Shown here: positions 24,868 to 33,470 of the stretch, piece by piece
Layout of the letters: each line of letters opens with the position of its first letter
Numbering within the stretch: position 1 is the first letter of the stretch
From: Luteibacter mycovicinus
Lineage (GTDB): Bacteria; Pseudomonadota; Gammaproteobacteria; Xanthomonadales; Rhodanobacteraceae
Assembly (NCBI RefSeq): GCF_000745235.1
Contig: NZ_JQNL01000001.1
Coordinates: 4,334,001-4,398,000 of the forward strand
Reading direction: 5' to 3'
DNA length: 64,000 bases
Translations under genes and position numbers: made by a program
Notes under the pieces: model-generated
The model's database searches: none
Told to the model about the DNA's origin: nothing
The model's input: only the letters and a program-made list of their open reading frames with translations

Positions 24868-26823
24868 ATGCCCAACACCGAAACCGTCCAGCGACAGCGC
24901 GCCATCGGCGGCGCGTTGGGTGTGGCCGTGCTCGGTTTCGCCTTGTTCTATCACTTCTTTCCGCAGCTTCTTCACGTCTCGCCGACGCAGAATACCCCGC
25001 GTTCGCCCATGCGCGGCCAGCCGACGACCATGGGTTTCGACCAGCGTCCGCAGGCCGCGACGCCGGCCGTCGTGTCCGAGATCGACGCCGGGCCGCCGAT
25101 CATGCTGGCGCCCGCGGCAGTCATCGCCGCCCGCCGCCGCGACAAATCGCCCGAGGTACCGTTGCCGGCGCAGAAGAGCCCGGACACGCCCGAGATCACT
25201 GCCGCGCTCGACCGGGGTGACAAGGCGTTGGCCGCCGATCGTCTGGTCGGAGGCAAAGACAGCGCGGCCTCGCTCTTCGCCGCCGTGCTCAAGGAAAAGG
25301 CGGACAGTCAACGCGCGCTCGCGGGCATGGACGAGGTGCGCGCACGCCTTGCGGCCGAGATCGAGCAGGACATCGCACTGGGCGATGCCGACGCGGCGCG
25401 TGAGTCATTGACGGCGCTGAAGGGCCTGCCTGACAGCACCGCCGACGTCGCCCCGCTGCAACAGAAACTCGCCGTGCTGGACAAGGTGCGGCCGCTGCTG
25501 GGCAAGGCCGCCGCGCAGTTGCAGGAGGGCAAGGCCGACCTCCCGCACGGCGACAGTGCCCTCGACACCTACCGCGAAGTGCTGCAGCTGGACGCGGACA
25601 ACGCCGTGGCGGAACAGGGCATTACGCAGGTGCAACGCACCGTGTTGGACAAGGCGCTGGCCGCGGTGGCGCAGAACGACTTTGCGGCGGCGGACACCGC
25701 GCTGGCGGAGGCGGCGGCGATCCAGCCGGAATCGCAAGGCCTGCAGGACACCCGTGGCCGCATCGAAGGCATGCGTCGGCAGAGCGCCACGGCGATGCTC
25801 GCGCAGGCGCGTTCCGCGCTGGACTCGGGCAATCTCGAACTGGCGCGGCAACTGGCGGACAAGGCTCAGCAGATCAGTGCCGATCTCGCCGGTCTGGATG
25901 ATTTCAACGAGCGGCTGACCAACGCCCGGCTCTATGCGAGCTACAAGCCGGGTCAGGTCTTCGCAGACCGCTTCGTCGACTCGACGGGCCAGGCGCCCGC
26001 CATGGTCGTCGTGCCGACCGGCAAGTTCCTGATGGGTTCGCCCGATGGCGAACGTGGTCACGACGCCAACGAAGCGCCGGTGCACGAGGTGCAGATCGAC
26101 AAGGGTTTCGCCATGGCGCGCAGCGCGGTCACCATCGGTCAGTTCCGCGACTTCGTACGCGCCACCGGTTACGTGCCGCAGTCGCAGTCGCTGCAGGGAG
26201 GCAGCGTGTACGACGAACAGAGCGGCGGCCTGCGCGATGACGATGCGGCCACCTGGCAGGACGATTACGCGGGCAAACCCGGGCAGGAGCGTCTGCCCGT
26301 GATCAACGTCTCCTGGAACGATGCGAAGGCCTACGCGGACTGGCTGTCCCAGCGGACCGGCAAGAAATATCGCCTGGCCAGCGAGGCGGAGTTCGAATAC
26401 AGCTTGCGCGCGGGCAGCACCACCCGGTACTGGTGGGGCGACGACACGCCGACGTCACGCGTCGAAAACCTCACCGGCGGGAACGATCGTTCGGGTTCCG
26501 GCCGCCGTTGGAGCAACGCCTTCAACGGTTACAAGGATGGCTTCTGGGGGCCGGCGCCGGTGATGAGCTTCACGCCGAACGCGTTCGGCCTGTACGACAT
26601 GGGCGGAAACGTCTCCGAGTGGGTAGGCGACTGCTGGCACGACAACTACATCCGTGCGCCACGTTCGGCCGATGCGTGGGTCAATCCCGGGTGCGGACGT
26701 CGGGTGATCCGCGGCGGCTCCTGGGGCAGCGCGCCGGAGATGGTTCGCTCGGCGTACCGGCAGGGCGCCTCGGCGGATCTGCGCAGCGCGCGCGTCGGCT
26801 TCCGCATCGTGCGCGAGCTCTGA
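24868..26823 (+). CDS. Membrane-anchored FGE-like (SUMF1 domain) protein with helical repeat region
   Basis: 651 residues. One membrane helix at ~10-32, then a ~350-residue alanine-rich helical stretch resembling TPR or coiled coil, then a formylglycine-generating-enzyme-like (SUMF1) domain from ~370 to the end (FLMGSPDGERGHDANEAPVHEV, PVINVSWNDAKAYADWLS, FGLYDMGGNVSEWVGDCW, RRVIRGGSWGSAPEMVRSAYR). True FGEs carry a catalytic cysteine pair near the last RGGSW; here the segment after RGGSW has none, so oxidase activity is doubtful. More likely a binding or scaffold protein in the periplasm. The topology is inferred. Confidence 0.85.
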   Translation: MPNTETVQRQRAIGGALGVAVLGFALFYHFFPQLLHVSPTQNTPRSPMRGQPTTMGFDQRPQAATPAVVSEIDAGPPIMLAPAAVIAARRRDKSPEVPLPAQKSPDTPEITAALDRGDKALAADRLVGGKDSAASLFAAVLKEKADSQRALAGMDEVRARLAAEIEQDIALGDADAARESLTALKGLPDSTADVAPLQQKLAVLDKVRPLLGKAAAQLQEGKADLPHGDSALDTYREVLQLDADNAVAEQGITQVQRTVLDKALAAVAQNDFAAADTALAEAAAIQPESQGLQDTRGRIEGMRRQSATAMLAQARSALDSGNLELARQLADKAQQISADLAGLDDFNERLTNARLYASYKPGQVFADRFVDSTGQAPAMVVVPTGKFLMGSPDGERGHDANEAPVHEVQIDKGFAMARSAVTIGQFRDFVRATGYVPQSQSLQGGSVYDEQSGGLRDDDAATWQDDYAGKPGQERLPVINVSWNDAKAYADWLSQRTGKKYRLASEAEFEYSLRAGSTTRYWWGDDTPTSRVENLTGGNDRSGSGRRWSNAFNGYKDGFWGPAPVMSFTPNAFGLYDMGGNVSEWVGDCWHDNYIRAPRSADAWVNPGCGRRVIRGGSWGSAPEMVRSAYRQGASADLRSARVGFRIVREL

Positions 26824-26833
26824 CGCACGCCGG

Positions 26834-26866
26834 GTTCGAGACCGGTAACGACCACCGGCGTCGAAC
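26834..26866. terminator. Possible hairpin between convergent genes
   Basis: GTTCGA (26834-26839) and TCGAAC (26861-26866) pair, with CCGG/CCGG inside. No T-run is visible, so it may be a Rho-independent-like structure only in part. It separates the convergent FGE-like and chemoreceptor genes. Confidence 0.3.
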
Positions 26867-26881
26867 GCGCAGCGCTGGCCG

Positions 26882-28198
26882 TCAGAGATTTCCGTAGACC
26901 GCCTCGAGCTGCGAGACGGCGGCGTTGACCCGCTGGATTCCCGAAGACTGGCGCTCTGCGCTTTCGCTGATGGCCCCGGTGACCTGAGTAACGTTGCCGA
27001 TAGCGGCGAGGATTTCCTCCATCGTGTGTCCCGCGGTACCGACAAGGCTCGCCCCTTCGTCCACGCGGCCGCGGGCATCGCCGATCAGCTGATGAATCTG
27101 CTTCGACGCCTCGGCGCTACGTACCGCGAGGCGGCGCACTTCTTCCGCCACCACGGCGAACGCCTTGCCGCTCTCGCCCGCGCGCGCCGCCTCGATGGCC
27201 GCATTCAGCGAGAGGAGGTTGGTCTGGAACGACAGCGAGTCGATCAGTTCGAGGATTTCCTCGATGGAGCGCGTGCCTTCCTGGATGCCGCCCATGGTAC
27301 GTACGACATCGCGCATTACCGCACCGCCGCGCTCGGCCGCATGCCGCGCGCCACCCGCAAGAGCCTCGGCCTTGCCGGCCTTTTCCGCGTTGTCGACGAC
27401 GGCGCCCGACAGCGACACCACTTCGCGCTGAAGCGTCTGCGCGGCGAGCGTCTGCGCCGTGATGTCGGTCGCGTACTTGATGATTTTCATCGGTACGCCG
27501 TTGAAGTCGAAGATGGGGTTGTAGGTCGCCTGAATCCACACAACGCGACCATCGCGACCGAGCCGACGGTACAGCGCGGCGTCATGGCGGCCTTCGCGCA
27601 GTCGTGCCCAGAAGGTCTGATAGCCGGGCGAAGAGGCTTCGGTCGGATCGACGAACATCCGGTGATGGCGACCGATCACTTCGTCCCGTGTGTAGCCCAT
27701 GGCGCCAAGGAAGTTGTCGTTGGCCTCGAGGATGGTGCCGTCCAGATCGAATTCGATCGTCGCCTGAGCGCGATCGATCGCCTGGAGACGCCCGTCCATG
27801 TCCGCGGCGGCGAGACGCTGGGCGGTGACGTCGGTCGCGTATTTGATGACGCCGATGACGTTGCCGTTGCGGTCGGTCAAAGGGCTGTATGACGACTGCA
27901 GCCACACGTCGCCTCCGTCCTTGCGCCGGCGGCGGTACAGCCCCGTGTCGCCGCGTCCCGCACGCAACCCTTCCCAGAACGCTCGATAGTCCGGGCTGTC
28001 GGCATCGGCCGGCGCCACGAACGTGCGGTGATGGGCGCCACGGATTTCGTCCATGCCATAGCCCATGGCCTGCAGGAACAGGGCGTTAGCGTGGCGTACG
28101 TGCCCGTCCGGGGTGAACTCCACGATCGCCTGGACCTTGTCCAGCGCGGCGAGCTTGGTCCGCGACTCGCGGTTTCTGTCGATCCAGTAACGAAGCAT
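26882..28198 (-). CDS. Soluble chemoreceptor with two PAS domains
   Basis: About 438 residues without membrane helices. Two PAS domains in tandem at ~20-140 ([25 protein letters not shown]) and ~145-265 ([25 protein letters not shown]), then an MCP signalling domain with the conserved tip [38 protein letters not shown]. The layout is that of BdlA/Aer-like cytosolic receptors that sense redox or ligand and signal to CheA or regulate biofilm dispersal. I chose ATG 28198; ATG 28231 is also in frame and neither has a strong ribosome site. No che genes are in this window. Confidence 0.9.
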   Translation of the reverse strand: MLRYWIDRNRESRTKLAALDKVQAIVEFTPDGHVRHANALFLQAMGYGMDEIRGAHHRTFVAPADADSPDYRAFWEGLRAGRGDTGLYRRRRKDGGDVWLQSSYSPLTDRNGNVIGVIKYATDVTAQRLAAADMDGRLQAIDRAQATIEFDLDGTILEANDNFLGAMGYTRDEVIGRHHRMFVDPTEASSPGYQTFWARLREGRHDAALYRRLGRDGRVVWIQATYNPIFDFNGVPMKIIKYATDITAQTLAAQTLQREVVSLSGAVVDNAEKAGKAEALAGGARHAAERGGAVMRDVVRTMGGIQEGTRSIEEILELIDSLSFQTNLLSLNAAIEAARAGESGKAFAVVAEEVRRLAVRSAEASKQIHQLIGDARGRVDEGASLVGTAGHTMEEILAAIGNVTQVTGAISESAERQSSGIQRVNAAVSQLEAVYGNL

Positions 28199-28301
28199 TC
28201 GGTGACCCGGGGAATGTGGTGTTGACCACATCGGCGGGCGAATTGGTTACTTGAGTAAAAGTGACAAAATCGGTTCAGCTCTCGTCCATCAAATCGGCGC
28301 G

Positions 28302-28928
28302 TCAGTCCGGATGTCCCTGTTTAGCCGCCAACGCCTCGCGGACATGGCCAAGCGCTTCATGCGCGACCGCTTCGGCGGTCTGCGTCGCGTCGATGACGAC
28401 CGTATGCCCGAGGCCCAGGCCGCGGAAGATCGAACGGCAACGGTCGAGGTTGTCCGAGGTCTCGAAATGATTCGGCTTGTCGCCGCGCTTACGGATGCGC
28501 TCCAGACCTACCCTGGGTTCCAGGTCCAGCAGCAGCAGCAGGTCGGGGCGGGGGGCGAAGGCATTGGCTTCTAGCAGGGCGCCGGTGTCGAGCCCGGCCG
28601 CGCCCTGATAGGCCACATTGGACGGGAAATAGCGGTCGAGGATGACGATCTCGCCACGGGCCAGGGCGGGGCCGATCAGTTCGGCCACGTGCTCTTTCCG
28701 GTCGAGAATCAGGAGGCGAAGTTCTTCGTCCGGCGTCAGCCGTCCGGTGGATGCGGAGGCGCGCATCCGCATGCCCCACTGGCCGGTCGTCGGTTCCTTG
28801 CTGAGCGCCACAGGGGTGCCGGCCGGAGCCAGCGTGTCACGCAAGGTATGGGCGAGAGTCGTCTTGCCTGCACCATCGATGCCTTCGATGGCAACGAGCA
28901 GGCCACCGGGAATAGGGAGAGGTGCCAT
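28302..28928 (-). CDS. tmk: dTMP kinase (thymidylate kinase)
   Basis: 208 residues. P-loop [12 protein letters not shown] near the N-terminus, the DR(Y/F) motif in [15 protein letters not shown], and a LID region ([13 protein letters not shown]). It phosphorylates dTMP to dTDP with ATP for DNA synthesis. It is not next to holB as in enterics, so the gene may be a lone copy or a paralogue. It ends ~100 bases from the chemoreceptor start on the same strand. Confidence 0.85.
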   Translation of the reverse strand: MAPLPIPGGLLVAIEGIDGAGKTTLAHTLRDTLAPAGTPVALSKEPTTGQWGMRMRASASTGRLTPDEELRLLILDRKEHVAELIGPALARGEIVILDRYFPSNVAYQGAAGLDTGALLEANAFAPRPDLLLLLDLEPRVGLERIRKRGDKPNHFETSDNLDRCRSIFRGLGLGHTVVIDATQTAEAVAHEALGHVREALAAKQGHPD

Positions 28929-28970
28929 GGGCGGGGACTTTACCGGATCAGATCCGGACTTTCACCACCG

Positions 28971-29225
28971 TCAGGCCCGGCGTGCGACTTCCGCGGCGAC
29001 GCGAGCATCACGTGTCAGCAGGTCGAACATACGCTTACCCGTTGCCGTGGCGCTCCAGTAACCGAATTCGTCCTGCGAGGCGAGGCCGCGACGCAGAAGT
29101 CGGACGCACGCCGTTTCGTTGAGGCTGCTCACGGCAAGAAACGCTGTGGAACAGAGTTGCTGGAGCGCGAAACGCGCTTCCGGATCGATGGTCGGTTCGT
29201 GTCGCGTTCTTTCGTCGGTATGCAC
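28971..29225 (-). CDS. Small conserved-looking protein, possible winged-helix
   Basis: 84 residues from a GTG at 29225 with GGGGGGA just upstream. The C-terminal half (VRLLRRGLASQDEFGYWSATATGKRMFDLL) has the look of a winged-helix wing followed by a helix, similar to small DNA-binding proteins. No family could be named. It lies between the tmk gene and another small orphan, near a tRNA gene. Moderate confidence that it is real, because codon use and start are plausible. Confidence 0.45.
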   Translation of the reverse strand: MHTDERTRHEPTIDPEARFALQQLCSTAFLAVSSLNETACVRLLRRGLASQDEFGYWSATATGKRMFDLLTRDARVAAEVARRA

Positions 29226-29296
29226 GTCATTCCCCCCGTTGATGCCCCGCTGGCGATTCTGGAGCTTCCCTCGGTTAAGGCCCCGTGAGCGAATAC

Positions 29297-29641
29297 TTAC
29301 GTACCTCCCCCGCAGGCTGGGCAGGTGACGTCTCCTGTGGAGGAAGCGACGTCACGCAGGGCCACCCCGGTCGCAGGTTCGCAGAGGGCTGGCAGCGGCA
29401 TGACGACAATTTCGGCCACACGATCGGCGTCCAGCCATCCCCGGCTTTTCTGGAGACGGTGTTCCAGCGCCCAGGCGCACATGGCCGTCATGAGCCCGCC
29501 GGCGAGGAGGGTCTCCAGGCGACGTGCGGTGAAGGCTGGCCCGAGGTATCTCGCCATGGCGTCCTTCCCATGAAATCCTTCGCTCACCAAACGTGCAGCG
29601 ATAGCTTGCATGTTGCGCAAGCGGGCGGACTGGATCGACAT
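29297..29641 (-). CDS. Small XRE/Cro-like DNA-binding protein, possibly phage-type
   Basis: 114 residues. Residues ~12-75 read like the compact helix-turn-helix of phage-type repressors: R...ARLVSEGFHGKDAMARYLGPAFTARRLETLLAGG, then ALEHRLQKSRGWLDAD, the trailing P/S-x-GWLD being typical of such proteins. A CPACG motif at the C-terminus could bind zinc with other ligands, but only two Cys are there. It sits with the previous orphan between tmk and tRNA-Leu, a position that often holds remnants of integrated elements. Confidence 0.5.
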   Translation of the reverse strand: MSIQSARLRNMQAIAARLVSEGFHGKDAMARYLGPAFTARRLETLLAGGLMTAMCAWALEHRLQKSRGWLDADRVAEIVVMPLPALCEPATGVALRDVASSTGDVTCPACGGGT

Positions 29642-29769
29642 CGACGGCTACTTGAGTGGAAGGAGCGGCACATTAAGGTCGGCGAGTCGGGCGCTTTGCA
29701 CCTATTCGGCAGTCGACATCCGGCGCCAGACAAGCCCGTCACATTAGTGAAGGCGGGGTGCCGGCATCC

Positions 29770-29802
29770 AAAAAAAACCCGCCACGTGGGCGGGTTTTTT
29801 TT
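29770..29802. terminator. Bidirectional terminator after tRNA-Leu
   Basis: Eight A's, CCCGCC (29778-29783), loop ACGTG, GGCGGG (29789-29794), then eight T's: a symmetrical intrinsic terminator. For leftward transcription it lies 8 bases after the tRNA-Leu 3' end. Confidence 0.85.
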
Positions 29803-29810
29803 GAAACGCG

Positions 29811-29897
29811 TGGTGCCGAAAGAGGGACTCGAACCCTCACTGTATCACTACAAACGGATTTTGAGTCCGCCGCGTCTACCGGTTCCGCCATTTCGGC
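29811..29897 (-). tRNA. tRNA-Leu (anticodon CAA)
   Basis: 87 bases including CCA, with the long variable arm of class II tRNAs. Acceptor GCCGAAA/TTTCGGC; anticodon loop CTCAAAA gives CAA, which reads TTG. The T-arm GAGGG-TTCGAGT-CCCTC is intact. I found no second copy of its 3' end nearby, so no attachment site pair is claimed. Confidence 0.95.
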
Positions 29898-29920
29898 ACG
29901 GGCACGCGATTATGCGGGAA

Positions 29921-30499
29921 TCAATGGATCTGGTCGAGACCCAGTTTGCGTTCGGCGCGCTGGTACCAGTCGTCGCCTTCGGGGTTGAACACGGCGCACT
30001 GGGTCATGCGGCCCGAATAGATGTGCAGGCTGACCGCCACCGCGTCGTCGCTGGGATTGCGGATGGTGTGGTACTCGTGCGGCGGGATCAGGCTGCCGGC
30101 GGAACCGGGGCCTGCCTGGATCGAGCCGACCGGGCGGAAGTGGTAGCGCTCCGCCTCGTGGCCCAGCAGTTCGTACTGGACGATTTCGAGCGCGCCGTTC
30201 CATACGCCTTCGACGCACCACATGCCGCTGTGGTCGTGGATCAGGGTGCCCTGACCGGGACCCCAGGTCATGGCGACGACGCTGTAACCGTGTTCTTCGC
30301 TGCGATAGAGCTCGCGGCGGGCGTAGTGGTCGCCGGCGGTCTCGAAGACGCAGGCGGGCAGGATGACTTCCTGCGAACGGATCAGCCGGCACAGCGCGTT
30401 GCGCAGGGTGTCGGTGATCGCCGGTGTGCTCGGCTGCGCGACGGAAGCGTCGATCGCATCGATGAGCTTGCGGCTGCCCTGGAAATCGACCGTGATCAT
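29921..30499 (-). CDS. Cysteine dioxygenase-family thiol dioxygenase
   Basis: 192 residues, cupin fold. Iron ligands: HDHSGMW gives the first two histidines, and HEYHTIRN the third. The arginine in YARRELY fits the Arg60 position of cysteine dioxygenases, which binds the carboxylate. It would oxidise cysteine (or a close thiol such as 3-mercaptopropionate) to the sulfinate with O2. Nearest neighbour upstream is metX (123 bases), also linked to sulfur amino acids. Whether Cys or a related thiol is the true substrate is not settled from sequence. Confidence 0.85.
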   Translation of the reverse strand: MITVDFQGSRKLIDAIDASVAQPSTPAITDTLRNALCRLIRSQEVILPACVFETAGDHYARRELYRSEEHGYSVVAMTWGPGQGTLIHDHSGMWCVEGVWNGALEIVQYELLGHEAERYHFRPVGSIQAGPGSAGSLIPPHEYHTIRNPSDDAVAVSLHIYSGRMTQCAVFNPEGDDWYQRAERKLGLDQIH

Positions 30500-30622
30500 G
30501 CGTGGTACCTCTGGAGGCGATGGTGGCGTGGGGACGCCGGGTCGCTTCCGATCATAGCAGGGCGGGCGGGGCGGGAGCGTCAGCGGCGTGCCGCCGCACC
30601 CGGCTGACGTGGGGCCGTGGTG

Positions 30623-31726
30623 TCAGAGCGAACCGAGGAAGCCGCCAATGGCCTTGCTGTAGTTGGCGATATCGACGAGGAAGGCATCGTGGCCCTGGGG
30701 CGAGTCCAGCGCGACGAACTCGACCGCCGCGCCCGCGGCCTCCAGCCCCTTGGCGATGGTTTCCTGCTGCTCCAGGGGAAACAGGATGTCCGTGCTCACG
30801 CCGATCACCATCGCGCGTTCGACCTGGATGCGGGCCAGGCCGCGCATGACATCGCCCTCGCCGTGCTCGGCGATATCGAACCAGTCGCTGGCGCGCGAGA
30901 GATACAGATAGCTGTTCGGGTCGAACTGACGGTTGAATCGCCGCGCATGACCTTCGAGATACGACTCGACCTGGAACTCGAAACCGAACGGTTCGTTTTC
31001 TTCACGCTGCTCCGCGTCGAGCCGGATGCGCGCGAAGCGGCCGTTCCACTCCATCGCGGAGCGATAGGTGATCACGCCCAGCTTACGCGCGATGCTCATG
31101 CCGTGTTCGGGCCATTCGTCGCCTTCGTATTGTCCGCCCTTCCAGTGGGGATCGAGGCGGATGGCCTCGCGCTGGAGCGAGCGGATGGCGATGGCGAACG
31201 GTTGCGCCTGCGGTGCGGTGTCGACGCTGACGTGCGTGCGCACCGAGGCGGGGTGCAGCAGCATGTACGCGAGTGCGCTCATGCCGCCCATCGAGCAGCC
31301 GACGAGGCAGGCGAGCTGTGAGATACCGAGGCCGGTGATGGCTTCGTGCGCCGCATTTGCCACGTCCTCCAGCGACAGCTCGGGAAAGGTCAGGCGGTAC
31401 GGCGCGCCGGTGGCGGGATCGACCGACGCGGGGCAGGTCGAGCCCTTATCGCTGCCCAGCGAGTTAACGCAGACGACGAACCAGCGATCGGTATCGAAGG
31501 CCTTGCCGGGCCCGATCATGTCCTGCCACCAGCCGGGGGTGGGATCCTCGTCGTTGGATGCCGCGTGCGCACTGGGCGACAAGCCCGTCAGAATGAGGAC
31601 GGCATTGCCGCGCGACGCATCGAGCGTGCCCCACGTCTCGAAGGCGACACGCGCGCCATGCAGTTCACCGCCCCTCTTCATGCGGAACGGTGAGGACAGC
31701 TGGTGGTAGCGGCGGGCGTCACCCAT
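30623..31726 (-). CDS. MetX-type acyltransferase (probably serine O-succinyltransferase)
   Basis: 367 residues, alpha/beta-hydrolase fold. Nucleophile elbow GCSMGGM, acid VSTDILFP, and PQGHDAFL with the catalytic His. Annotated usually as homoserine O-acetyl/succinyltransferase, but biochemical work on Lysobacterales MetX enzymes found L-serine O-succinyltransferases that feed cysteine synthesis; by kinship this one may be the same. The gene starts 3 bases after the ccmI stop, so it is probably cotranscribed with cytochrome c maturation genes, and its neighbour is a thiol dioxygenase. Confidence 0.85.
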   Translation of the reverse strand: MGDARRYHQLSSPFRMKRGGELHGARVAFETWGTLDASRGNAVLILTGLSPSAHAASNDEDPTPGWWQDMIGPGKAFDTDRWFVVCVNSLGSDKGSTCPASVDPATGAPYRLTFPELSLEDVANAAHEAITGLGISQLACLVGCSMGGMSALAYMLLHPASVRTHVSVDTAPQAQPFAIAIRSLQREAIRLDPHWKGGQYEGDEWPEHGMSIARKLGVITYRSAMEWNGRFARIRLDAEQREENEPFGFEFQVESYLEGHARRFNRQFDPNSYLYLSRASDWFDIAEHGEGDVMRGLARIQVERAMVIGVSTDILFPLEQQETIAKGLEAAGAAVEFVALDSPQGHDAFLVDIANYSKAIGGFLGSL

Positions 31727-31729
31727 GGG

Positions 31730-32401
31730 TCATTCCTTCGGTTTGCCACCGACGCGCTTGTCGGCTTCGGCGATCTGTTGTGCCACCGCATGCGCCACGT
31801 TCGAATCCGGATCCAGCAGCGGCTGCAGTTTTTTCCAGGTGGCCGACGCGTCCGCGAAGTGCTCCTGCTGAAATTGTGCGATGCCCAGCAACCACAGTGC
31901 CTTCTGGTTTTGCGGATTGTCGGCGACGGCGGCCTGCAGCAGGTCGAACGCGCGTCCGACGATCAGGTGATCGCCACGCACGAGCGAGTCCGCCTCGGCC
32001 CAGCCAACCATCGCCGGGCCGTTCTTCGGGTCGGCCTTGAGCGCACCGTCGTAGGCTTCGCGGGCATCCGCCGGCTGCTTCAGCATGGCGTATGTCTGGC
32101 CGAGCAGCAGCCAGCCCTGCGTATCGTCCGGCTGTTCTTTCAGTCGCGCCTGCAGCGCGGCGATCGCCTGGCCGACGTCCATTTCCTTCGGTGGCTCGAC
32201 GCCGCCGAGCGTGGCCGGCGTGCCGACCAGCAGGTAGATGCCGGCGCTGCCCAGAGGCACCAGCACGGCCAGTGCGACGACGAGCACGAACACGCCCTTC
32301 GAGCGCCCGTGCGTCCGGCCCTGGCGAATGAGCGGCACCAGGATGAGGGCGAGCGCGACGGCGAGCATCGCCCCGGCGGCAAGGTAGAACGGAAGGGTCA
32401 C
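31730..32401 (-). CDS. ccmI: Cytochrome c maturation protein CcmI (TPR)
   Basis: 223 residues. Two membrane helices at the N-terminus (FYLAAGAMLAVALALILVPLI, then VFVLVVALAVLVPLGSAGIYLLV) are followed by a periplasmic TPR domain (DDTQGWLLLGQTYAMLKQPADAREAYDGAL and one more repeat) that holds apocytochrome c. I use a GTG at 32401 that overlaps the ccmH stop (GTGA). It is the last ccm gene; metX follows at 3 bases. Confidence 0.85.
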   Translation of the reverse strand: MTLPFYLAAGAMLAVALALILVPLIRQGRTHGRSKGVFVLVVALAVLVPLGSAGIYLLVGTPATLGGVEPPKEMDVGQAIAALQARLKEQPDDTQGWLLLGQTYAMLKQPADAREAYDGALKADPKNGPAMVGWAEADSLVRGDHLIVGRAFDLLQAAVADNPQNQKALWLLGIAQFQQEHFADASATWKKLQPLLDPDSNVAHAVAQQIAEADKRVGGKPKE

Positions 32402-32820
32402 CAGTCGTCCTCGGTGTCGTTCGCCGGCATGTTGCCGACGGGGTTCTGGCGCGCACGGCGGCGTACCTGTATGGCGACGACGAGGCCGCCCAGGGCAAGC
32501 ACGATCAGCGGCCCGAACCAGAGCAGCCAGGTCTTCGGTTCCACCGGTGGCTTGTACAGCACGAAATCCGAGTAGCGGTCGACCAGATATGCCTTGATCT
32601 CGGCGTCGCTCCTGCCTGCCTGCATCATTTCGAAAATCTGTCGGCGCAGGTCGTGTGCGATCGGCGCGTTGGAATCCGCCAGGGTTTCGTTCTGGCACAT
32701 CGGGCAGCGCAGTTCGGCGCTGAGATGCTGGAAGCGAAGTTCTTCGGCGTGGTCGCGGAAGGGCAGCGGCTGGATGGCCTGGGCGATCGAGAGCAGGGGT
32801 AGCAGCAGCATGAAGATCAT
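32398..32820 (-). CDS. ccmH: Cytochrome c maturation protein CcmH
   Basis: 140 residues. A signal-like helix at the N-terminus, then the RCPMCQN redox motif (CxxC) at ~45 that reduces apocytochrome cysteines, then a C-terminal membrane anchor (LLWFGPLIVLALGGLVVAIQV). I start at ATG 32820: the frame is open upstream, but that part is a REP palindrome, not protein. This makes a 107-base gap to ccmG. Overlaps ccmI by GTGA. Confidence 0.88.
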   Translation of the reverse strand: MIFMLLLPLLSIAQAIQPLPFRDHAEELRFQHLSAELRCPMCQNETLADSNAPIAHDLRRQIFEMMQAGRSDAEIKAYLVDRYSDFVLYKPPVEPKTWLLWFGPLIVLALGGLVVAIQVRRRARQNPVGNMPANDTEDDW

Positions 32821-32830
32821 GGCGAGGAGC

Positions 32831-32916
32831 GGTCGCGCGCGGGGCGCGCTCCTACCTTCCGCGGCACGACGTGGACCTTCGCCAGCACGTTGTAGGAGCG
32901 CGCCCCGCGCGCGACC
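32831..32916. repeat. REP doublet inside the ccm operon
   Basis: GGTCGCGCGCGGGGCGCGCTCC... (32831-32854) is a perfect 24-bp inverted repeat of 32893-32916 (core TAGGAGCGCGCC), around a 38-base spacer. It is the same family as the doublets at 53922 and, more distantly, 59829. It lies between ccmG and ccmH. Confidence 0.85.
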
Positions 32917-32927
32917 GTACCTGCTCA

Positions 32928-33470
32928 CTAGCCACCTTCCTTCGACAGCGCGGCCAGCGCAGGGCGGAATTCCCTGTCGACCACCTCAGGCGTAATCGGC
33001 CCGACATGCTTGTAGCGAATCACACCCTTGCCATCGATCAGGAAGGTTTCCGGCGCGCCATACACGCCAAAATCGATGCCGGCGCGTCCGTCACGGTCGG
33101 TGATGACGAGGTCGAACGGGTTGCCGTGTTCGCGGAGCCAGTTCATCGCGTCGGACGGTTCGTCCTTGTAGTTGAGGCCAACGAGGCGCAGCCCCAGCGA
33201 CTTCACTTCACCCGACAGCACCGGATGCTCGTGCACGCACTCGATGCACCAGCTGCCGAACACGTTGAGGAAATACGGCTTACCCAGCAGCGATGCCTTG
33301 CCGACCATACTCATGGGCTGACCCAGTTCGGGCAGCAGGAAGTCCGGCGCTGGCTTGTCGATCAGCGGCGAGACGATCTCGTGCTGATCGTGCTGCGTGT
33401 TCCACCAGATACCGAAGCCGAACAGACCGCACAGCGCGAGGAACACGAACAAGGGCATCAGGCGACTCAT
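32928..33470 (-). CDS. ccmG: Thiol:disulfide oxidoreductase CcmG/DsbE
   Basis: 180 residues. N-terminal membrane anchor (LMPLFVFLALCGLFGFGIWW) and a thioredoxin-like periplasmic domain with WCIEC at 74-78 and a cis-Pro region (GAPETFLIDGKG). It delivers reductant to the CcmH/apocytochrome pair. The active-site pair between the cysteines is I-E rather than the P-T of E. coli, still in keeping with an acidic CcmG-type site. Starts with an ATGA overlap at the ccmF stop. Confidence 0.94.
   Translation of the reverse strand: MSRLMPLFVFLALCGLFGFGIWWNTQHDQHEIVSPLIDKPAPDFLLPELGQPMSMVGKASLLGKPYFLNVFGSWCIECVHEHPVLSGEVKSLGLRLVGLNYKDEPSDAMNWLREHGNPFDLVITDRDGRAGIDFGVYGAPETFLIDGKGVIRYKHVGPITPEVVDREFRPALAALSKEGG

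Noticed and set aside
29811..29897. tRNA-Leu as an integration site
   Set aside because: No direct repeat of its 3' end and no integrase was found within the window.
32398..32928. Longer CcmH with 36 extra N-terminal residues
   Set aside because: The extension is translated from a REP palindrome and starts at a GTG inside the ccmG stop.
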